Assembly: GCA_025350325.1 (NCBI GenBank)
Contig: JANXYB010000158.1
Coordinates: forward strand, 1 to 36,432
Source of the DNA: Acidobacteriaceae bacterium
GTDB lineage: Bacteria > Acidobacteriota > Terriglobia > Terriglobales > Acidobacteriaceae
DNA: 36,432 nucleotides
Direction: 5' to 3'
Numbering within the stretch: position 1 is the first letter of the stretch; each line of letters opens with the position of its first letter. The notes beneath the pieces were generated by a model. The model was given only the letters and a program-made list of their open reading frames with translations. It had not been told where the DNA came from and ran no database searches. Position numbers and translations under genes: made by a program. Positions 33,483 through 36,432 of the stretch are shown in pieces.

Positions 33483-34439
33483 TTAGTAAAGTTTAAGTAT
33501 CGCGGCATCCGTACCGTCATCCTCTTGCCGCGCCAACAATAGCCAGCCCGATCCGATCGCGATTAAAGACAAGCCCAGGCAGTCGCGCACGCCAAGCGCA
33601 GGGCGCAAGAAAATCAGGCCCAGCAGGGCAGTTATCAGGGGAGCAACAAGGTAGCGAGTAGCCATGCACGTTGCCGACATGCGCCGCATGAGCCAGAACA
33701 GAATCAGGAGTGCAGGGAACTCCACCAGAGCTGACCAAGCCATTTCGCGGCCCAGCACAATCTGGTTCCATGCAGCACGTTCGGTTAACGCGCTCATTAA
33801 GCTGCATCCGACGACGGCGCTTAATGAAGCAATCGTCGCGAACAAGAACAGTTCGCCCTTGGGCAACTCCACGGCCACTCGAACAGCCCAACAATTGGCC
33901 GCAGCGATACACGCGGTTGCGACGACTACGGCGCAAAAAGCCGCTACAGCAGCCCCCGATTGCGGCAGATCGATTGGAAACAAAAACAGCGTGCCGATCA
34001 CCGCAATCAGCGCAGCCATCAATCCCGTTCGGCTTGGCGCCGCCGATTTGTCACCGAGGTAGGGTTCAAACACCACTGCGAATACAGGAACAAGCGAGAA
34101 TAAAGCCACACGCGTGAGTGCAGAGACCCTGTTGCCTGCCAAATGAATGAGCATTGCGGGCGCAACGAATAGGCTGAGGCCGATTCCTAAGCAAGTAGAC
34201 AAGTTGCCCGGTCGCGGCTGCGGCGTCCTGCACAGTATGGCGGCAGTCGCAGCTACGATTGCTACCAAAGCCAGCGGCAGGGCCTGTAGCGCGAATCCGA
34301 CTTGAGCGCCCGCGGGCGGAGCGAATCGGGGCAGCAGGTCGGCACGCAAAGACCCTAGCGACCACAACAGGCATAGCAACAACAGAGCGGCTAGCGGGAG
34401 GGCCGCTGCTTTAGCCGGCGAGTGCCCCTTGAATGACAT
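33483..34439 (-). CDS. EamA/DMT-superfamily membrane transporter
   Basis: 318 residues, with about ten hydrophobic segments arranged as two five-helix repeats, for example LPLAALLLLCLLWSLGSL, LVAIVAATAAILC, AAVAAFCAVVVATACIAAANCW and YLVAPLITALLGLIFLRP. This fits the drug/metabolite transporter superfamily, members of which export amino acids, sugars, nucleotides or other small metabolites. The substrate is not readable. It is the first of a possible three-gene minus-strand run with the beta-glucosidase and the WcaF-like gene, and is divergent from efp. Confidence 0.8.
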   Translation of the reverse strand: MSFKGHSPAKAAALPLAALLLLCLLWSLGSLRADLLPRFAPPAGAQVGFALQALPLALVAIVAATAAILCRTPQPRPGNLSTCLGIGLSLFVAPAMLIHLAGNRVSALTRVALFSLVPVFAVVFEPYLGDKSAAPSRTGLMAALIAVIGTLFLFPIDLPQSGAAVAAFCAVVVATACIAAANCWAVRVAVELPKGELFLFATIASLSAVVGCSLMSALTERAAWNQIVLGREMAWSALVEFPALLILFWLMRRMSATCMATRYLVAPLITALLGLIFLRPALGVRDCLGLSLIAIGSGWLLLARQEDDGTDAAILKLY

Positions 34440-34597
34440 GCTTTTGATCAGAACACAAGGTCAGCAGTTTTGAGCAGGCATGAGCTGCGAGGCCCTCGAC
34501 CCGGGGCTCGGGACTCCGCTGCAACTCATGGCTACGCTACAATGAGAATTGGCATAACGGCCTTTGATACACAAGTACAGCAAGGAGTTTGACCCCA

Positions 34598-35158
34598 ATG
34601 GGGATTCCCGCTACTCAAATGCGTCCCGGCATGATTATCAAGCACAACGACCAACTTCATCTGGTATTCAAGGTTGAACACCGCACCCCCGGCAACCTGC
34701 GCGCTTTTATCCAGGCCAAGCTTCGCAACATTAGAACGGGCGCGATGTTCGAGCACCGTTTTCGCTCAGGCGACGCCATTGAAAAGGTCGTGGTCGACGA
34801 AGTTTCGATGGAGTTTCTCTACGCTGATGGCGACGACTACTACTTTATGAACCCGGTCGACTACGAGCAGACGGTGCTCAAAGGCTCGACCCTCGGCGAC
34901 GCGGTCGAATACCTCACCCCGAACTTGCAGATCAAGGTCAGCTATCACGATGGACAGGCGGTTGGCATTGAACTGCCCTCGTCAGTTGAGCTTGAAGTGG
35001 TCGAGACCGAGCCTGGGCTCAAGTCGGCTACGGCATCGAGCGTCACCAAGCCGGCCAAGACTGAAACCGGCCTCATGGTGCAGGTGCCGTCGTTCATCAA
35101 TGAAGGCGAAAAAATTCGTGTCGATACCAGTGAAGGCGCCTACCTCAGCCGCGCTTAA
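34598..35158 (+). CDS. efp: translation elongation factor P
   Basis: About 186 residues with the three-domain EF-P layout: KOW-like domain I (residues about 1-64), OB domain II (about 70-125) and OB domain III (130-186, ending VDTSEGAYLSRA). EF-P rescues ribosomes stalled at polyproline. In most bacteria the domain-I tip is PGKGxAF, or PGRG, where the Lys or Arg is modified. Here it reads PGNLRAF, with N33 at that position, so the usual beta-lysylation or rhamnosylation site is absent. The window encodes Pro-rich proteins that would need EF-P. ATG at 34598 chosen with AAGGAG 10 nt upstream; a TTG at 34589 is too close to it. TACAAT at 34538-34543 may be a -10 box. Confidence 0.93.
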   Translation: MGIPATQMRPGMIIKHNDQLHLVFKVEHRTPGNLRAFIQAKLRNIRTGAMFEHRFRSGDAIEKVVVDEVSMEFLYADGDDYYFMNPVDYEQTVLKGSTLGDAVEYLTPNLQIKVSYHDGQAVGIELPSSVELEVVETEPGLKSATASSVTKPAKTETGLMVQVPSFINEGEKIRVDTSEGAYLSRA

Positions 35159-35245
35159 ACAGGCGTACTGTATTCAGCATCGGAGATTCGTCTGGGCGAT
35201 TCATTGAGGGATCGAAACGCCGCTTGTTCCCGTAAAGCCGCTATC

Positions 35246-36432
35246 ATGCCGCAATCCTGGTTCCGCTATTCGCTAGCAGTCTTCACTTTTGTCGCGGCAT
35301 CCCTCTTCTCATCAGCACAGACAGCGCACACTCTCAATTTTGATCCTGGCAAATGGATCACACTCTCGCTTCCTGCGAAGTTCGATATCGATATTGCCGC
35401 AAGCGGCCTGCCGCGCGTTCGCTTCTTTGCGGTTTCCCCGGATGGACGTATTTTCGTCACCACCATGTATGACCTTGCAGACAATAAACGCGGCGCCGTT
35501 TACATCCTCGATGGGTGGAACGCGCAAACGCACAGGTTCACGCGCACAACGAATTATCTCGACCACCTGCGCAACCCCAACAATCTCGCTTTTTATACAG
35601 ACCCTGCGACGCATCAAAGCTGGATATATTTGCCACTTACCGACAAGCTTGTGCGCTACAAATACGCTGCCGGCGACAACGCACCCACATCCCAGCCGGA
35701 GACACTTATTCAATTTCCAGACTATGGTTTGGATTACAAATATGGCGGATGGCATCTCACACGCACCGTCGAAATTGCGCAGGTCGAGGGCTCCACACGA
35801 GTCTTCGTTTCTGCAGGTTCATCGTGCAATTATTGCCAGGAGAGGGAAGTGCTGCGTGCCGCCGTCGTAAGCATGGACCCCGACGGAAAAAATCAAACAC
35901 TTGTCGCCCAAGGTTTACGTAACGCGGTTGATTTGCATTTTATTCCTGGGCTCGACGACGGTTCCCTTTTCGCTACCAACATGGGGGATGATCATCTGGG
36001 CGACAAGCTTCCGGAAGACACTTTTTTCAGGCTCGATAGGACGGCAAACGCGTCACCGAACTATGGCTGGCCGGCCTGCTACTTCGCTGCCGGAAACCCG
36101 GTGCGCGACACGACCCCCTTACCCGCCATCGATAACCCCCGCGCGATAGCCGCAACGTCTGCAGCTGGATCTACGCCGCCCTCAACAGAATCCGTTTACG
36201 GCAACCAGCCGGACGTGGCTGCCTCGGGAACCAATATGGCGGCGGGCGGCGGCCATGTGGCCGAGCCTGATCCTAACGCCGCATTAGGTCGCGCACCCGC
36301 GCCGCTCAATTCCTGTCAACACGTACCCGCGGCGTATACCACCTTTCCCGCGCACAGCTCTCCGCTGGGTTTCAGTTACTTCACTGCGGCGGATCCGACG
36401 CTGCACGACAGCTTTCTTGTCTCGCTGCACGG
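35246..36432 (+). CDS. PQQ-type sugar/sorbosone dehydrogenase-like beta-propeller protein (3' partial)
   Basis: The frame opens at the ATG at 35246 and stays open to the window edge for about 395 codons, so the C-terminus is missing. A signal peptide (about 1-25, ending SSAQ) is followed by a six-bladed-propeller type sequence with the catalytic H169 in YGGWHLTRTV, CNYC, FATNMGDDHLGDKLPED and NYGWPACYF, as in soluble PQQ-dependent glucose dehydrogenase and sorbosone dehydrogenase. HSSPLGFSYF near 370 is another family element. It would oxidise a sugar or aldehyde in the periplasm with PQQ. A Pro/Ala/Gly-rich insert lies at about 296-352. No clear Shine-Dalgarno sequence is visible. Confidence 0.8.
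   Translation, partial: MPQSWFRYSLAVFTFVAASLFSSAQTAHTLNFDPGKWITLSLPAKFDIDIAASGLPRVRFFAVSPDGRIFVTTMYDLADNKRGAVYILDGWNAQTHRFTRTTNYLDHLRNPNNLAFYTDPATHQSWIYLPLTDKLVRYKYAAGDNAPTSQPETLIQFPDYGLDYKYGGWHLTRTVEIAQVEGSTRVFVSAGSSCNYCQEREVLRAAVVSMDPDGKNQTLVAQGLRNAVDLHFIPGLDDGSLFATNMGDDHLGDKLPEDTFFRLDRTANASPNYGWPACYFAAGNPVRDTTPLPAIDNPRAIAATSAAGSTPPSTESVYGNQPDVAASGTNMAAGGGHVAEPDPNAALGRAPAPLNSCQHVPAAYTTFPAHSSPLGFSYFTAADPTLHDSFLVSLH

Overview
The window looks like a chromosomal segment of an Acidobacteriota species, probably class Terriglobia. The evidence is a large Oar-like TonB-dependent receptor with an N-terminal carboxypeptidase-regulatory domain, a sigma factor/zinc-finger anti-sigma/DUF3106 triad, a DUF3300 protein, many secreted peptidases and glycosidases, and short palindromic intergenic repeats of a kind I associate with this phylum. 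This placement is inference; there is no rRNA in the window. I see no phage, transposase, integrase or CRISPR array. The right edge cuts a gene.

Layout, left to right. (1) 18-1991: a low-complexity DUF3300 protein (minus). (2) 2291-3889: a proline-catabolism aldehyde dehydrogenase (PruA type), followed by a repeat-rich spacer with REP-like palindromes and a 25-bp tandem repeat. (3) 4317-11434: a signalling and motility block. A NarL-type regulator with a degenerate receiver faces away from a two-gene unit, made of a receiver fused to a thioredoxin-reductase-like flavoenzyme and a histidine kinase with a cyclic-nucleotide-binding-like domain. Then come a PAS-GGDEF protein that overlaps motA, motA and motB. 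(4) 11563-13146: L-ribulokinase, separated by a strong bidirectional terminator from the convergent TonB-dependent receptor (13226-17002). (5) 17299-20761 (minus): the ATP-grasp, alpha-E and transglutaminase-like three-gene operon. (6) 21019-27183 (plus): three exported peptidase-type enzymes (M61, CocE/S15-like, S46) in a row. (7) 27293-27367: tRNA-Val(CAC), minus strand. (8) 27988-30361: ECF sigma factor, membrane anti-sigma factor and a repeat-containing DUF3106 protein. (9) 30374-34439 (minus): WcaF-like acetyltransferase, GH3 beta-glucosidase and an EamA-family transporter. (10) 34598-35158: elongation factor P with an unusual tip. (11) 35246 to the edge: a partial PQQ-type sugar/sorbosone dehydrogenase.

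The most interesting part is 4317-9615. A phosphorylatable receiver is joined to an FAD/NAD(P)H reductase that has lost the redox-active CxxC, next to a cysteine-rich kinase that could phosphorylate it. A second regulator lacking the phospho-acceptor Asp is divergent to them, with inverted repeats in the shared intergenic region. This suggests signalling in which the output of a two-component system is a redox enzyme, and possibly a link to motility through the GGDEF-like protein and MotAB. Related fusion proteins are known from genome annotation, but I know of no defined function. The other notable points are the Asn in place of the modifiable Lys/Arg at the tip of EF-P, the degenerate GDDEF motif, and an RBS-overlapping hairpin ahead of ribulokinase.

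Start codons were re-chosen in many genes from Shine-Dalgarno spacing and signal peptides. Domain calls rest on recognised motifs, not on a database search.
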